DNA of 64,000 nt, from contig NZ_QNQT01000008.1 in assembly GCF_003362805.1 (NCBI RefSeq), positions 155,464-219,463 of the forward strand, read 5' to 3'. Below are positions 44,693 through 52,932 of this stretch, piece after piece (the first letter of the stretch is position 1; each line of letters begins with the position of its first letter). This stretch comes from Neobacillus piezotolerans. GTDB lineage: Bacteria > Bacillota > Bacilli > Bacillales > Cytobacillaceae. The notes under the pieces were generated by a model. It ran no database searches, was not told the DNA's origin, and saw only the letters and a program-made list of their open reading frames with translations. Made by a program: the position numbers and the translations under genes.

Positions 44693-46102
44693 TTGAAACA
44701 TTTGCTTCGTTCCATTCCGCCAATTCATGAACTTCAGCAGGACAGCCGATTCCAGGCCCTTCTTGAAGAAACAGGGCTTGATTCCAGCCAGCTTGTCCAA
44801 AATTTGCGTGGGGCCATTGATGAAATCCGGGAAGCGATTTTGGCCGGCTCATGGGAAGGCCCGCCTCCGGGATGTGGGGAATTCACCGACGAGCTTTTCG
44901 CTCGGCTAACAATCAGGATTGAAAAGGGGTATTCCTACACTTTAAAAAAAGTAATCAACGCCACAGGCACCATTTTACATACAAATCTGGGGCGCGCGAG
45001 GCTAAGCGAAAACGCAATCCGACACGCCGCTGAAATCGCCGGGAATTATTCCAACCTTGAATACAGGCTGGAAGAGGGAGAAAGGGGCTCGCGGCACACC
45101 CACATCGAGAATCTCCTCAAGGAACTTACCGGGGCGGAAGCGGCCATGGTTGTGAACAACAACGCCGCGGCTGTTTACCTTATCCTCCGAGCCCTCGCGG
45201 AAAGCAGGGAAGTCATCGTCTCAAGGGGCCAGCTTGTCGAAATTGGCGGATCCTTCAGGATATCGTCCATTATGGAAGAGAGCGGCGCCAAACTGGTGGA
45301 AATCGGGACAACGAATAAAACCCATCTATACGACTACGAGAACGCCATATCAGATCATACTGCCATGATCATGAAGGTCCACACAAGCAACTTCAAAACG
45401 ATCGGTTTTACAAAGTCGGTTGATACCGCGGAACTTTCGGATTTGGCCGCCACTCATGATGGCATTATCTTTTATGAAGACCTGGGGAGCGGGGCTTTAT
45501 ATGATTTCAGGAAGCACGGAATTGGTGAGGAACCGCACGTAAGGGAAGTCATTGAAATGGGGGCGGATATCGTTTCGTTCAGCGGCGATAAACTTCTCGG
45601 CGGCCCTCAGGCGGGGATTATCGCAGGCAAGAAGCTCCTGATTGATAAATTGAAGAAGCATCAGCTTGCGAGAGTGGTAAGGGTAGACAAAATGACACTC
45701 GCCGCACTGGAAGGGACGCTGTTTGCTTACGCCAAGGGAGAGAAAGGGATGCTTGGCATACCGACAATCCGGGATCTTTTAACAGGCCAGGAAGAACTGA
45801 AGGAGCGGTCCGCCGCCTTCATTCGCGGTCTCTTGGCGAAAACGGACAGCTACGAGGCCAAGGCTGTGCCCGCTTTTGGCCAGGTTGGAGGAGGCACCAT
45901 GCCAGATGTCAGCCTGCCATCTTTTGCGGTATCGCTTATCCATGAATCCCTAACCGCTGAACAGCTTGCCAATAAGCTGCGGAAGGATGCAATCGTGCCT
46001 ATCATCGTCCGTATCCAAAACGATGAGGTGTTAATTGATTTGCGTTCGGTCGAGCTAAAAGAAGAAGAGATCATTATCGATTCTTTAGCCAGGTGGCAGT
46101 AA
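44693..46102 (+). CDS. selA: L-seryl-tRNA(Sec) selenium transferase
   Basis: PLP enzyme converting seryl-tRNA(Sec) to selenocysteyl-tRNA(Sec) with selenophosphate. 469 aa. SelA blocks are VINATGTILHTNLGRARLS, NYSNLEYRLEEGERGSRH, VNNNAAAVYLIL, YEDLGSGALYDF, and the PLP Lys in SFSGDKLLGGPQAG. TTG 44693 is the start: AAGGAG is 9 bp upstream and it gives the normal SelA N-terminus. The frame is open 72 nt further upstream. It follows the SelW-like gene by 129 bp with its own extended -10 promoter. selB does not follow; a terminator does. Confidence 0.96.
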   Translation: MKHLLRSIPPIHELQQDSRFQALLEETGLDSSQLVQNLRGAIDEIREAILAGSWEGPPPGCGEFTDELFARLTIRIEKGYSYTLKKVINATGTILHTNLGRARLSENAIRHAAEIAGNYSNLEYRLEEGERGSRHTHIENLLKELTGAEAAMVVNNNAAAVYLILRALAESREVIVSRGQLVEIGGSFRISSIMEESGAKLVEIGTTNKTHLYDYENAISDHTAMIMKVHTSNFKTIGFTKSVDTAELSDLAATHDGIIFYEDLGSGALYDFRKHGIGEEPHVREVIEMGADIVSFSGDKLLGGPQAGIIAGKKLLIDKLKKHQLARVVRVDKMTLAALEGTLFAYAKGEKGMLGIPTIRDLLTGQEELKERSAAFIRGLLAKTDSYEAKAVPAFGQVGGGTMPDVSLPSFAVSLIHESLTAEQLANKLRKDAIVPIIVRIQNDEVLIDLRSVELKEEEIIIDSLARWQ

Positions 46103-46120
46103 AACAAGTGCCTCTTTTAC

Positions 46121-46156
46121 AGGCCCCAGCAAAAAAGCAGGGGCCTTTCTTTTTTG
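46121..46156 (+). terminator. terminator of selA
   Basis: AGGCCCC / GGGGCCT (46121-46127 / 46140-46146) with inner GC/GC around A6, then TTCTTTTTT. Confidence 0.9.
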
Positions 46157-46203
46157 ACCATTCATTCGGTGTATACATCATTGGAAACCAGCTGTGCAAC
46201 TCA

Positions 46204-46338
46204 CTACATATCGTGATGTGAGTTATGTTTCTGGCGGGAATGCTGGCGGTTTTTCACCTTATGCGACCCGCTCATCGGTTCCGGCTGGCTTATGTTTTGG
46301 ACGTTTTTCGCATTTTGCCTGTTCGGTTTTTTGGCCAT
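46204..46338 (-). CDS. sspP: small acid-soluble spore protein P
   Basis: 44-aa minor spore protein. The C-terminal half [19 protein letters not shown], followed by a His/Asn-rich end HHDM, is nearly the B. subtilis SspP pattern. GTAGGAGGG precedes ATG 46338. In B. subtilis sspO and sspP are adjacent; here an 86-aa plus-strand gene lies between them. Expected in the forespore late in sporulation. Confidence 0.9.
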   Translation of the reverse strand: MAKKPNRQNAKNVQNISQPEPMSGSHKVKNRQHSRQKHNSHHDM

Positions 46339-46484
46339 TTCTATCCCTCCTACCCTTAGGATGGGTAACGGGAACATTTCTATGCTGTATAAGGGTGGAA
46401 ACGCCTCCAATCAGTATCTGTATAAATCCGTAGGGAGTGCATACTTTAACGGTACACGCTAATCATCATGAAGGAGTGGACAAC

Positions 46485-46745
46485 ATGCCGTACCATAAAA
46501 ACAAGCAGCAGGCCTTCCAGGCAGCCCAGCAGGGAGTCGAGGAAGCGAGGGATTTATTCACAGAAATCGTCAGGGACAGCGCCAGCTACGGCCATCAGCT
46601 TAAACATTTACAAAATGAGGTAAACGAAGCCTATCAGCAGATTGAAAACGCCCTTGAAGTTGCATCGGAGCACCAGCGGGCCCAACTGGAACAGTTCCGC
46701 ATGGATCTTCAGAACATCGTTGAAGAAGTAAACAATTTTATGTAA
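46485..46745 (+). CDS. uncharacterised helical protein
   Basis: Not recognised. An 86-aa, Gln/Glu-rich, almost wholly helical protein (QAAQQGVEEARDLFTE, HLQNEVNEAYQQIENALEVASEHQRAQL), probably a short coiled coil, with no signal peptide. AAGGAGTGG lies about 6 bp before ATG 46485, and a clean terminator follows, so it is very likely a real gene. It sits between sspO and sspP on the opposite strand. Confidence 0.8.
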   Translation: MPYHKNKQQAFQAAQQGVEEARDLFTEIVRDSASYGHQLKHLQNEVNEAYQQIENALEVASEHQRAQLEQFRMDLQNIVEEVNNFM

Positions 46746-46750
46746 AAAGG

Positions 46751-46772
46751 CAGGCTCAGTGCCTGTTTTTTT
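46751..46772 (+). terminator. terminator of the 86-aa gene
   Basis: CAGGC-TCAGT-GCCTG followed directly by TTTTTTT. Confidence 0.85.
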
Positions 46773-46780
46773 ATTTCACC

Positions 46781-46807
46781 AAAAAGAAGGCTTGGCCAGG
46801 CCAAGCC
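46781..46807 (-). terminator. terminator of sspO
   Basis: GGCTTGGCC-A-GGCCAAGCC, a 9-bp perfect inverted repeat (46789-46807), followed on the minus strand by TTCTTTTTGG. It lies 8 bp after the sspO stop. Confidence 0.85.
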
Positions 46808-46814
46808 CTTTGTT

Positions 46815-46964
46815 TTATTGATTTTTTTTGCGCTTTTTATTGTTTTGCCTTTCCATTTCGGTCAAAGGCTCATTCCCTGCTTCTTCATTGTATCCCGCGC
46901 CCATACCCTGCGCTTTGGCGGCATTCATTCCTGGACGCACATGATTCGCCCTCCGATTAGCCAT
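46815..46964 (-). CDS. sspO: small acid-soluble spore protein O
   Basis: 49-aa spore protein too short for usual ORF cut-offs. It reads [20 protein letters not shown], then [15 protein letters not shown] and [12 protein letters not shown], the SspO pattern with the basic C-terminus. GGGGGTGATAAC precedes ATG 46964. Divergent from acnA, as in B. subtilis. Expected in the forespore. Confidence 0.93.
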   Translation of the reverse strand: MANRRANHVRPGMNAAKAQGMGAGYNEEAGNEPLTEMERQNNKKRKKNQ

Positions 46965-47107
46965 GTTATCACCCCCATTTTTATTCTTCCCTTAAATGAG
47001 AAGATGATAAAAATCTTTTCCGGAATAATATTTTCCGTATCGAAAAGAGAGAGGCAATACTTTATAAGCCTGTCAACACTGGAAATTTGCCCGCCTAAAA
47101 ATTTACC

Positions 47108-47122
47108 ATAAGAAAAACTTAT
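47108..47122. promoter_or_regulatory. candidate CcpC dyad upstream of acnA
   Basis: ATAAGAAAAACTTAT matches the ATAA-N7-TTAT dyad recognised by the citrate-responsive repressor CcpC at citB of B. subtilis. It lies 157 bp before the acnA start, so the promoter would fall near 47150-47180 with a leader of about 100 nt. A further ATAA half site is at 47131-47134. Confidence 0.55.
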
Positions 47123-47195
47123 TATATTTCATAACTTTCATGTCATTTACTGTTGTTACTTACTGTATTACTATTAAATTGTGAGAAAAGTCTTA

Positions 47196-47210
47196 AGGAA
47201 AGCGCTTAAT
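47196..47210 (+). promoter_or_regulatory. possible cre (CcpA) site in the acnA leader region
   Basis: AGGAAAGCGCTTAAT has the GAAAGCGCTT core of cre sites but deviates from the TG at the 5' end. CcpA is known to affect aconitase expression in Bacillus. Low confidence. The rest of the 314-bp sspO-acnA gap shows only AT-rich sequence. Confidence 0.35.
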
Positions 47211-47278
47211 TCAAACCTTTCGACTTTTATAAATTTTTCCTATATTATTGGATTGATGAATTGAAGGGGGTAGTACAT

Positions 47279-49987
47279 ATGGCGAAAAATGATGTATTCA
47301 ATGCCCGCTCTTCATTTGAAGCGAACGGTAAACAATACCATTATTACCGTCTTTCCGCTCTTGAAGAAGCAGGTGCAGGCAATGTTTCCAGGCTGCCATA
47401 TTCCATCAAGGTTTTATTGGAATCGGTCCTTAGGCAGCACGATGGCCGTGTTATTACAAAGGAGCATGTTGAAAACCTGGCAAAATGGGGCACAAGCGAA
47501 GTAAGGGATGTAGATGTGCCATTTAAGCCTTCCCGCGTTATCCTTCAGGACTTTACAGGCGTTCCGGTTGTTGTTGACCTGGCATCCCTAAGGAAAGCAG
47601 TTGCAGACCTTGGAGGCGACCCTGATAAAATTAATCCTGAAAAAACGGTTGACCTTGTTATCGACCACTCCGTCCAGGTTGACCAATATGGAGGGCCAGG
47701 TTCACTTGATGCCAACATGGTACTTGAATTCGAGCGGAACGCAGAGCGCTACCAGTTCCTTAACTGGGCGCAAAAAGCATTCAACAACTATCGCGCGGTT
47801 CCGCCCGCAACAGGTATCGTCCACCAGGTAAACCTTGAGTACCTGGCAGATGTTGTCCATGTTGCAGAAACTACTGATGGCGAACTTGAAACTTATCCAG
47901 ATACTCTTGTCGGAACAGACTCCCATACTACGATGATCAACGGCCTTGGCGTTCTGGGCTGGGGCGTGGGGGGCATCGAAGCCGAAGCGGGAATGCTCGG
48001 ACAGCCGTCTTACTTCCCAGTGCCTGAAGTTATCGGCGTCAAGCTTGTCGGAACTCTTCCAAATGGTGCAACGGCTACTGACCTTGCCTTAAAAGTCACA
48101 CAGGTGCTTCGCAGCAAAGGCGTAGTTGGAAAATTCGTTGAGTTCTTCGGGCCTGGCGTATCCCAGCTTCCGCTAGCGGATCGCGCAACCATCGCAAACA
48201 TGGCGCCTGAATATGGCGCGACATGCGGATTCTTCCCAATTGACGATGAATCGCTTGATTACATGCGCTTGACTGGCCGCGATGAAGAGCAAATCAATGT
48301 GGTAGAAGCTTACTGCAAGGCAAACGGCCTGTTCTTCACTCCGGATGCAGATCCAATTTATACAGATGTGGTTGAACTTGACCTTTCCGATATCGAAGCA
48401 AACCTTTCCGGCCCTAAGCGGCCGCAGGACTTGATTCCTCTTTCAAAAATGAAGGAAGAATTCGTCAAAGCTGTCAGTGCGCCGCAAGGAAACCAGGGCT
48501 TCGGCTTAAAACAAAAGGAGCTTGATAAAGAAGTTCCTGTAACTTTCCACAATGGCGACCAAACAGTGATGAAAACCGGCGCTGTGGCCATCGCGGCTAT
48601 TACAAGCTGTACAAATACATCCAACCCATATGTCCTTGTGGGCGCTGGTCTTGTGGCAAAGAAAGCTGTCGAGCTTGGAATGGAAGTTCCAAAATTCGTT
48701 AAAACTTCCCTCGCTCCTGGATCGAAAGTTGTTACTGGATACCTACGCGATTCCGGTTTGCTGCCATATCTCGAACAGCTTGGATTCAACCTTGTCGGCT
48801 ATGGCTGTACAACTTGTATCGGAAACTCCGGGCCGCTCCGCGAGGAAATCGAGAAAGCTGTTTCTGAAAGCGACCTTCTTGTTACATCGGTCCTCTCGGG
48901 GAACCGTAACTTCGAAGGCCGTATCCATCCGCTTGTAAAAGGCAACTATCTTGCTTCCCCGCCGCTTGTCGTTGCTTACGCGCTTGCCGGCAATGTCAAC
49001 GTCGACTTAAAGAATGAGCCAATCGGAAAAGACAGGAACGGAAATGACGTGTTCTTCAACGATATTTGGCCTTCAACAGAAGAAGTGAATGAAGTGGTAC
49101 GCAAGACCGTAACTCCGGAACTGTTTAGGAGAGAATACGAAAACGTATTCAGCGACAACGAGCGCTGGAATGAAATCAAAACAAGCAATGAACCGCTATA
49201 CTCATGGGATGCGGATTCAACTTATATCCAGAATCCTCCATACTTCGAGGGGCTTTCACCTGAACCAGGCCTTGTCGAGCCTCTTAATGGCTTGAAGGTA
49301 GTCGCGAAGTTTGGCGATTCAGTAACGACAGACCATATTTCTCCTGCGGGGGCGATTGGCAAAAATACGCCTGCCGGCCAATACTTGTTAGAAAAAGGCG
49401 TCCAGCCTCGTGATTTCAACTCCTATGGTTCACGACGCGGAAACCACGAAGTCATGATGCGCGGAACATTCGCGAATATCCGTATCCGCAACCAGATTGC
49501 CCCAGGTACAGAAGGCGGTTTCACTACCTACTGGCCGACAGGGGAAGTTACCACAATCTATGATGCATGCATGAAATACAAGGAAGAAGGAACCGGCCTT
49601 GTCGTTCTTGCGGGCAAGGATTACGGAATGGGTTCATCCCGCGACTGGGCAGCGAAAGGAACGAATCTTCTTGGCATCAAGACGGTCATCGCCGAAAGCT
49701 TCGAGCGCATCCACCGTTCCAACCTTGTCATGATGGGTGTCCTTCCGCTCCAGTTCAAGGAAGGCGAAAACGCCGAATCTCTTGGCCTGTCCGGAAAAGA
49801 AACGTTTACTGTCCAAGTTGATGAGAACGTCCGCCCAAGGGACCTTGTAAAAGTGACGGCTGTTGATGAAAGCGGTAAAACAACTGAATTTGAAGTGCTT
49901 GTACGCTTTGATTCGGAAGTTGAAATCGATTACTACCGCCATGGCGGAATCCTTCCGATGGTTCTCCGTGAAAAGCTGAAAGCGTAA
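47279..49987 (+). CDS. acnA: aconitate hydratase
   Basis: TCA-cycle [4Fe-4S] enzyme isomerising citrate to isocitrate; in Bacillus it also binds RNA (CitB). 902 aa, standard AcnA length. Cluster ligands are the Cys in [12 protein letters not shown] and the two in [12 protein letters not shown]. Other marks are [33 protein letters not shown] and the C-terminal swivel domain [21 protein letters not shown] 47279 has AAGGGGG 8 bp upstream. Probably controlled by CcpC through the dyad at 47108-47122. Confidence 0.97.
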   Translation: MAKNDVFNARSSFEANGKQYHYYRLSALEEAGAGNVSRLPYSIKVLLESVLRQHDGRVITKEHVENLAKWGTSEVRDVDVPFKPSRVILQDFTGVPVVVDLASLRKAVADLGGDPDKINPEKTVDLVIDHSVQVDQYGGPGSLDANMVLEFERNAERYQFLNWAQKAFNNYRAVPPATGIVHQVNLEYLADVVHVAETTDGELETYPDTLVGTDSHTTMINGLGVLGWGVGGIEAEAGMLGQPSYFPVPEVIGVKLVGTLPNGATATDLALKVTQVLRSKGVVGKFVEFFGPGVSQLPLADRATIANMAPEYGATCGFFPIDDESLDYMRLTGRDEEQINVVEAYCKANGLFFTPDADPIYTDVVELDLSDIEANLSGPKRPQDLIPLSKMKEEFVKAVSAPQGNQGFGLKQKELDKEVPVTFHNGDQTVMKTGAVAIAAITSCTNTSNPYVLVGAGLVAKKAVELGMEVPKFVKTSLAPGSKVVTGYLRDSGLLPYLEQLGFNLVGYGCTTCIGNSGPLREEIEKAVSESDLLVTSVLSGNRNFEGRIHPLVKGNYLASPPLVVAYALAGNVNVDLKNEPIGKDRNGNDVFFNDIWPSTEEVNEVVRKTVTPELFRREYENVFSDNERWNEIKTSNEPLYSWDADSTYIQNPPYFEGLSPEPGLVEPLNGLKVVAKFGDSVTTDHISPAGAIGKNTPAGQYLLEKGVQPRDFNSYGSRRGNHEVMMRGTFANIRIRNQIAPGTEGGFTTYWPTGEVTTIYDACMKYKEEGTGLVVLAGKDYGMGSSRDWAAKGTNLLGIKTVIAESFERIHRSNLVMMGVLPLQFKEGENAESLGLSGKETFTVQVDENVRPRDLVKVTAVDESGKTTEFEVLVRFDSEVEIDYYRHGGILPMVLREKLKA

Positions 49988-50001
49988 TTGAATGCGTTGA
50001 T

Positions 50002-50040
50002 AAAACACCATGCAGCCGTTTTGGCGCATGGTGTTTTTAG
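50002..50040 (+). terminator. terminator of acnA
   Basis: AAAACACCATGC / GCATGGTGTTTT with inner GCC / GGC and loop GTTTT, then TTAG. Confidence 0.93.
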
Positions 50041-50181
50041 TTCAGGCATTTTTGGCAGAAAAATTTCCTGGTATCGAAAAGTTGGAAATGTCACATAATC
50101 GGCACTATTTCACCTACACGCTAGTTTATTTCCCCGTCAGGGATAGTGTAAAATCAGTATAGAAAAGAGGGAGGGGCGCAC

Positions 50182-50709
50182 ATGGCGAAAAAGTGGATAG
50201 CAGGCATTTTACTTATAGCATTAATGGCCATTGGAATTGTCCAGGCGCTTGATAAAAAAGAAGAACCAACGGGATCGAAAGAGGCGGCCGCACAAGGGCT
50301 GAAGGAAGGGGTAAAAGCCCCGGATTTCCAGCTTAAAACGCTGACGGGGGAAACTGTAAAACTCTCCACCCTTAAGGGGAAAAAAGTTATGTTAAACTTC
50401 TGGGCGACATGGTGCGGCCCTTGCAAGGCGGAAATGCCAGCCATGGAGCAATTATCGAAAGAAGTGGATAGCGATGTTGCCATTCTGGCCGTCAATATCG
50501 ATCCCCAGCTGGATGTAAAAGGGTTTGTCGAAGAGAATGGAATCACTTTTCCAATCCTGCTCGATGAAAAGGATGAAGTGAACACCATGTACCAAATCAT
50601 TTCGATTCCGACTACTTATTTCATCGATAGCAAAGGCGTCATCCAGGATAAATTTATCGGCGCCATGCCGCATGATGCAATGGTTCAGTATATTGAAGAT
50701 TTAAAGTAG
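50182..50709 (+). CDS. membrane-anchored TlpA/ResA-like thiol-disulfide oxidoreductase
   Basis: 175-aa thioredoxin-fold protein facing the outside. An N-terminal anchor (WIAGILLIALMAIGIVQAL) is followed by the redox motif WCGPCKAEM at about residue 75 and the cis-Pro loop SIPTTYFID. It is positionally equivalent to B. subtilis yneN, next to citB. GGGAGGGG precedes the ATG. Likely reduces disulfides in exported proteins such as cytochromes or spore/cortex proteins; partner unknown. Confidence 0.92.
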   Translation: MAKKWIAGILLIALMAIGIVQALDKKEEPTGSKEAAAQGLKEGVKAPDFQLKTLTGETVKLSTLKGKKVMLNFWATWCGPCKAEMPAMEQLSKEVDSDVAILAVNIDPQLDVKGFVEENGITFPILLDEKDEVNTMYQIISIPTTYFIDSKGVIQDKFIGAMPHDAMVQYIEDLK

Positions 50710-50716
50710 AAAAATT

Positions 50717-50745
50717 GCCGCCGGAATAAACCGGCGGCTTTTGCT
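50717..50745 (+). terminator. terminator of the TlpA-like gene
   Basis: GCCGCCGG-AATAAA-CCGGCGGC (50717-50738) followed by TTTTGC. Confidence 0.9.
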
Positions 50746-50787
50746 TTCTTAAAAGTAGTTTACTTTTCGATTAAATTTTCAAAAAGT

Positions 50788-50819
50788 TGTAATAATTGAA
50801 ACCGCTTCCGGGCATACTT
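50788..50819 (+). promoter_or_regulatory. possible sporulation-type promoter
   Basis: TGTAATA (50788-50794) and CATACTT (50813-50819) are 18 bp apart and resemble forespore sigma-G/F boxes (TGNATA - CATACTA). No good sigma-A boxes are seen here. Expression of the downstream fbpB-like and sspN genes in the forespore is inferred. Confidence 0.3.
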
Positions 50820-50853
50820 ACTGTTAGAATAGGAAGTAAGGGAAGGTGATACC

Positions 50854-50985
50854 ATGCGAAAACCTCGTAAACGCTCATTTGCTGAACTTGTTATGGAAAA
50901 CAAGTCGCAAATTTTAAAAGACGAAGCGGCAATGGAAAAAATCGAGCAGCGCCTGGAAGCTAAACGTCTCGGCAAAGCTGAATAG
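50854..50985 (+). CDS. FbpB-family small basic protein
   Basis: 43-aa protein: MRKPRKRSFAELVMENKSQI, then KDEAAMEKIEQRLEAKR. This is the pattern of the FbpB family of small basic proteins, some of which help the iron-sparing FsrA small RNA in B. subtilis. GGAAGGTGA precedes the ATG. Too short for common ORF cut-offs. Here it is next to spore protein genes, and a sporulation-like promoter precedes it, so its role may differ from the iron response. Confidence 0.82.
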   Translation: MRKPRKRSFAELVMENKSQILKDEAAMEKIEQRLEAKRLGKAE

Positions 50986-51047
50986 AACATTGTTTTCCAT
51001 TTATGTTTTTTCTCCTCCTGGCAAAAATAATGGCAGGAGGGATGATG

Positions 51048-51191
51048 ATGGGAAATCCAAAGAAACACAGCCAGCATTTCTCGCCGGACCATCTTGGGAC
51101 ACAACCGAGAGGGTTCAGCGGCAACAATGGGAAGAAGATGCAGGATAAGTCGGGAAAGCATGCCCAGGTTATCCAGACAAAAGGGGAGTAG
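51048..51191 (+). CDS. sspN: small acid-soluble spore protein N
   Basis: 47-aa spore protein: MGNPKKHSQHFSPDHLGTQP, then NGKKMQDKSGKHAQVIQTKGE at the end, the SspN pattern. GGAGG (51036-51040) is 7 bp before ATG 51048; ATGs at 51042 and 51045 are in frame but too close. As in B. subtilis it precedes tlp. Confidence 0.9.
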   Translation: MGNPKKHSQHFSPDHLGTQPRGFSGNNGKKMQDKSGKHAQVIQTKGE

Positions 51192-51240
51192 GCGGCTAAA
51201 GCCCTTGCTGCCTTGCATATTAAAAGTAAGGCACCACTCA

Positions 51241-51266
51241 AAAGCCTGGGAAACCAGGCTTTTTGT
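51241..51266 (+). terminator. terminator of sspN
   Basis: AAAAGCCTGG-GAAA-CCAGGCTTTTT, a 10-bp stem with a stable GAAA tetraloop. In B. subtilis sspN and tlp are co-transcribed; this hairpin would reduce read-through to tlp. Confidence 0.9.
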
Positions 51267-51345
51267 TTTGGGCAATTTCTACTCATATTTTTCCCCGGGG
51301 AGTTCATCCTAAAAGGGAACACAGGATTCTTAAGGAGGAACGATT

Positions 51346-51585
51346 ATGGCATTTGGAAGCAAACCAAAACCGGATGACAGAAGCGATAATGTTGAAAAGC
51401 TTCAGGAAATGATCCATAACACGATTGAAAATATGGAACGCGCGGAGGAAACCGCGGCTCTGAGCGACAGTGAAGAAACAAGGCACCAGGTTGAGGAGAA
51501 AAACGAACGCAGGCGGGAAAGCCTTGAAGCAATGAGGGCTGAAGTAAAGGATGAAGCTCAGGCAAACGGCCAAATGACTGAATAA
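51346..51585 (+). CDS. tlp: small acid-soluble spore protein Tlp
   Basis: 79-aa, very hydrophilic, thioredoxin-like-named spore protein. PDDRSDNVEKLQEMIHNTIEN is the near-invariant N-terminal block (shown in part by DDRSDNVEKLQ), followed by EEKNERRRESLEAMRAEVKDEA. TAAGGAGG precedes the ATG. Follows sspN as in B. subtilis. Confidence 0.95.
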   Translation: MAFGSKPKPDDRSDNVEKLQEMIHNTIENMERAEETAALSDSEETRHQVEEKNERRRESLEAMRAEVKDEAQANGQMTE

Positions 51586-51592
51586 TAAAGGA

Positions 51593-51625
51593 GGAGGGCT
51601 TGGATTTTAAAAGCCCTCCTTTTCC
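51593..51625 (+). terminator. terminator of tlp
   Basis: GGAGGGCTT / AAGCCCTCC (51593-51601 / 51611-51619) with a 9-base loop, then TTTTCCTTTTC. Confidence 0.9.
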
Positions 51626-51736
51626 TTTTCAAAAACCGAAAAAACCAGGCACAGTGCGGGAACGTCGCTCTGGGCGATCTGTTATGTTACCATAGTAAAA
51701 TGAATGAATTGATTTTTAGGAAGCGGGGAAGGAAGA

Positions 51737-52162
51737 ATGTTAATCAGCGAGACAACAGTCGAGGTCCGCTATGCGGAGACCGACCAGATGGGCGTTGTCT
51801 ACCATGCAAACTATCTTGTATGGATGGAATTGGGAAGGACAAGCTTCATCAAAGATCTTGGCTATAGTTATGCAAAAATGGAGGAAGACGGCATTATTTC
51901 ACCCGTAATCGATATCCAGGCCTCGTATAAAAAATCCATGCGCTATGGAGAAAAAGCCACAGTGAAAACATGGGTGGAGGAATATGATGGCTTCAGGGTC
52001 AAATATGGGTATGAGATTCTAAATGAAGCGGGAGAGCTTTCCGTCACAGGATTTTCTGTCCATGTGTGCGTAAAAAAAGAAAATTTCCGGCCAATTTCAA
52101 TAAAACGAATGTATCCCGATTGGCACGAGTCCTATCTAAAAGCTTCTAAAAAAGCAGATTGA
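51737..52162 (+). CDS. yneP: hotdog acyl-CoA thioesterase (YneP/YbgC-like)
   Basis: 141-aa 4HBT-type thioesterase. The catalytic block YAETDQMGVVYHANYLVWME, with the Asp of the TDQMG motif, is characteristic of YbgC/FadM enzymes. YGEKATVKTWVEEYDG follows on the beta-sheet. AGCGGGGAAGGA precedes the ATG. The position before yneQ matches B. subtilis yneP. Hydrolyses acyl-CoA in the cytoplasm; preferred chain unknown. Confidence 0.92.
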   Translation: MLISETTVEVRYAETDQMGVVYHANYLVWMELGRTSFIKDLGYSYAKMEEDGIISPVIDIQASYKKSMRYGEKATVKTWVEEYDGFRVKYGYEILNEAGELSVTGFSVHVCVKKENFRPISIKRMYPDWHESYLKASKKAD

Positions 52163-52177
52163 CCAGGAGGAAGAGTG

Positions 52178-52474
52178 GTGGCTTTTGGTATAAAGAAAAA
52201 GGATGTACAGGAATGGAAACAGAAGATTGACCAGGGCGAAATCGCCTTTTTAACCCACTATTGGCTGGATGACCGTTTTCCGGGCTGTAAAACCGTAACG
52301 AAAGCGGGCTGCAATGACGTTGAAAAGCTCGCGGAGTGGGGAAGGAAGCATGGTTTGCGAAAGGAATGGATCCATCAACGGCAAGATGGGTATCCTCATT
52401 TCGATTTGCTTGGCGAAAAACAAAAAGAAATTCTCATCGCCGAAGGATTGTATGATCATATTTGGGAAAATTAG
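52178..52474 (+). CDS. yneQ: conserved protein YneQ
   Basis: 98-aa soluble protein with the YneQ pattern: MAFGIKKKDVQEWK, FLTHYWLDDRFPGCKTVTKAGC, and HFDLLGEKQKEILIAEGL. Function unknown. GTG 52178 is chosen: AGGAGG (52165-52170) is 7 bp upstream and the N-terminus matches the B. subtilis protein; GTG 52175 is 4 bp away. Two Cys and one His are conserved-looking, but no metal site is certain. Confidence 0.88.
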   Translation: MAFGIKKKDVQEWKQKIDQGEIAFLTHYWLDDRFPGCKTVTKAGCNDVEKLAEWGRKHGLRKEWIHQRQDGYPHFDLLGEKQKEILIAEGLYDHIWEN

Positions 52475-52477
52475 AAG

Positions 52478-52505
52478 GGCGGCCTGCAACAGGGCCGCCT
52501 TTTTG
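52478..52505 (+). terminator. terminator of yneP-yneQ
   Basis: GGCGGCC / GGCCGCC (52478-52484 / 52493-52499) with an 8-base loop, then TTTTTT. Confidence 0.9.
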
Positions 52506-52556
52506 TGTGATTGAGACATTTATAAGATTGAATATTCATGACTTCCGCATTTTGTT

Positions 52557-52844
52557 TTAATGGTAAAGGAAAACAGGTTCCTGGCGCTGTTCATCCAGGT
52601 CTACCTCAACGTCTTTCCCGTCAAAATACCATAAATCCTTTTCTTCAATGAAAAATATTAATCCGCTGCTCTCTGTTGTAGCAGCAGCATCCATGGGCTC
52701 TTCGGAAATGACGCCAAGCGAAAAACCTTTTTGCAGCTGGCTAAAGCCGCCATAACGGACAAAGAACCGGATATATGTTCCTTCACTAGCTTCAAATTCA
52801 TCTTTATACCACTGCGCCGCTTTACTGCTTACCTGTAATTTCAT
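52557..52844 (-). CDS. yneR: HesB/YneR-family protein without the Fe-S cysteines
   Basis: 95-aa HesB-like fold protein. Marks are VSSKAAQWYKDEF, RFFVRYGGFSQLQKGFSLGV and FFIEEKDLWYFDGKDVEVD. Where YneR and IscA proteins often have Cys after RYGG there is Phe, and no Cys occurs in the chain, so Fe-S binding is unlikely. AGGAGGGCG precedes the ATG on the minus strand. Position corresponds to B. subtilis yneR. Role unknown. Confidence 0.88.
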   Translation of the reverse strand: MKLQVSSKAAQWYKDEFEASEGTYIRFFVRYGGFSQLQKGFSLGVISEEPMDAAATTESSGLIFFIEEKDLWYFDGKDVEVDLDEQRQEPVFLYH

Positions 52845-52932
52845 GTGAACACGCCCTCCTTCGCGTTTTTATTATTGACCAAAATGGAGGGTAATGCAAA
52901 AATAACAACCTGAAAAGAGGAGGGATGGCTGC

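Noticed and set aside
46194..46433. Plus-strand open frame over the sspP region
   Set aside because: It is antisense to sspP, whose protein sequence and ribosome binding site are clear.
46103..46436. tRNA-Sec next to selA
   Set aside because: No cloverleaf with a TCA anticodon could be drawn here by eye.
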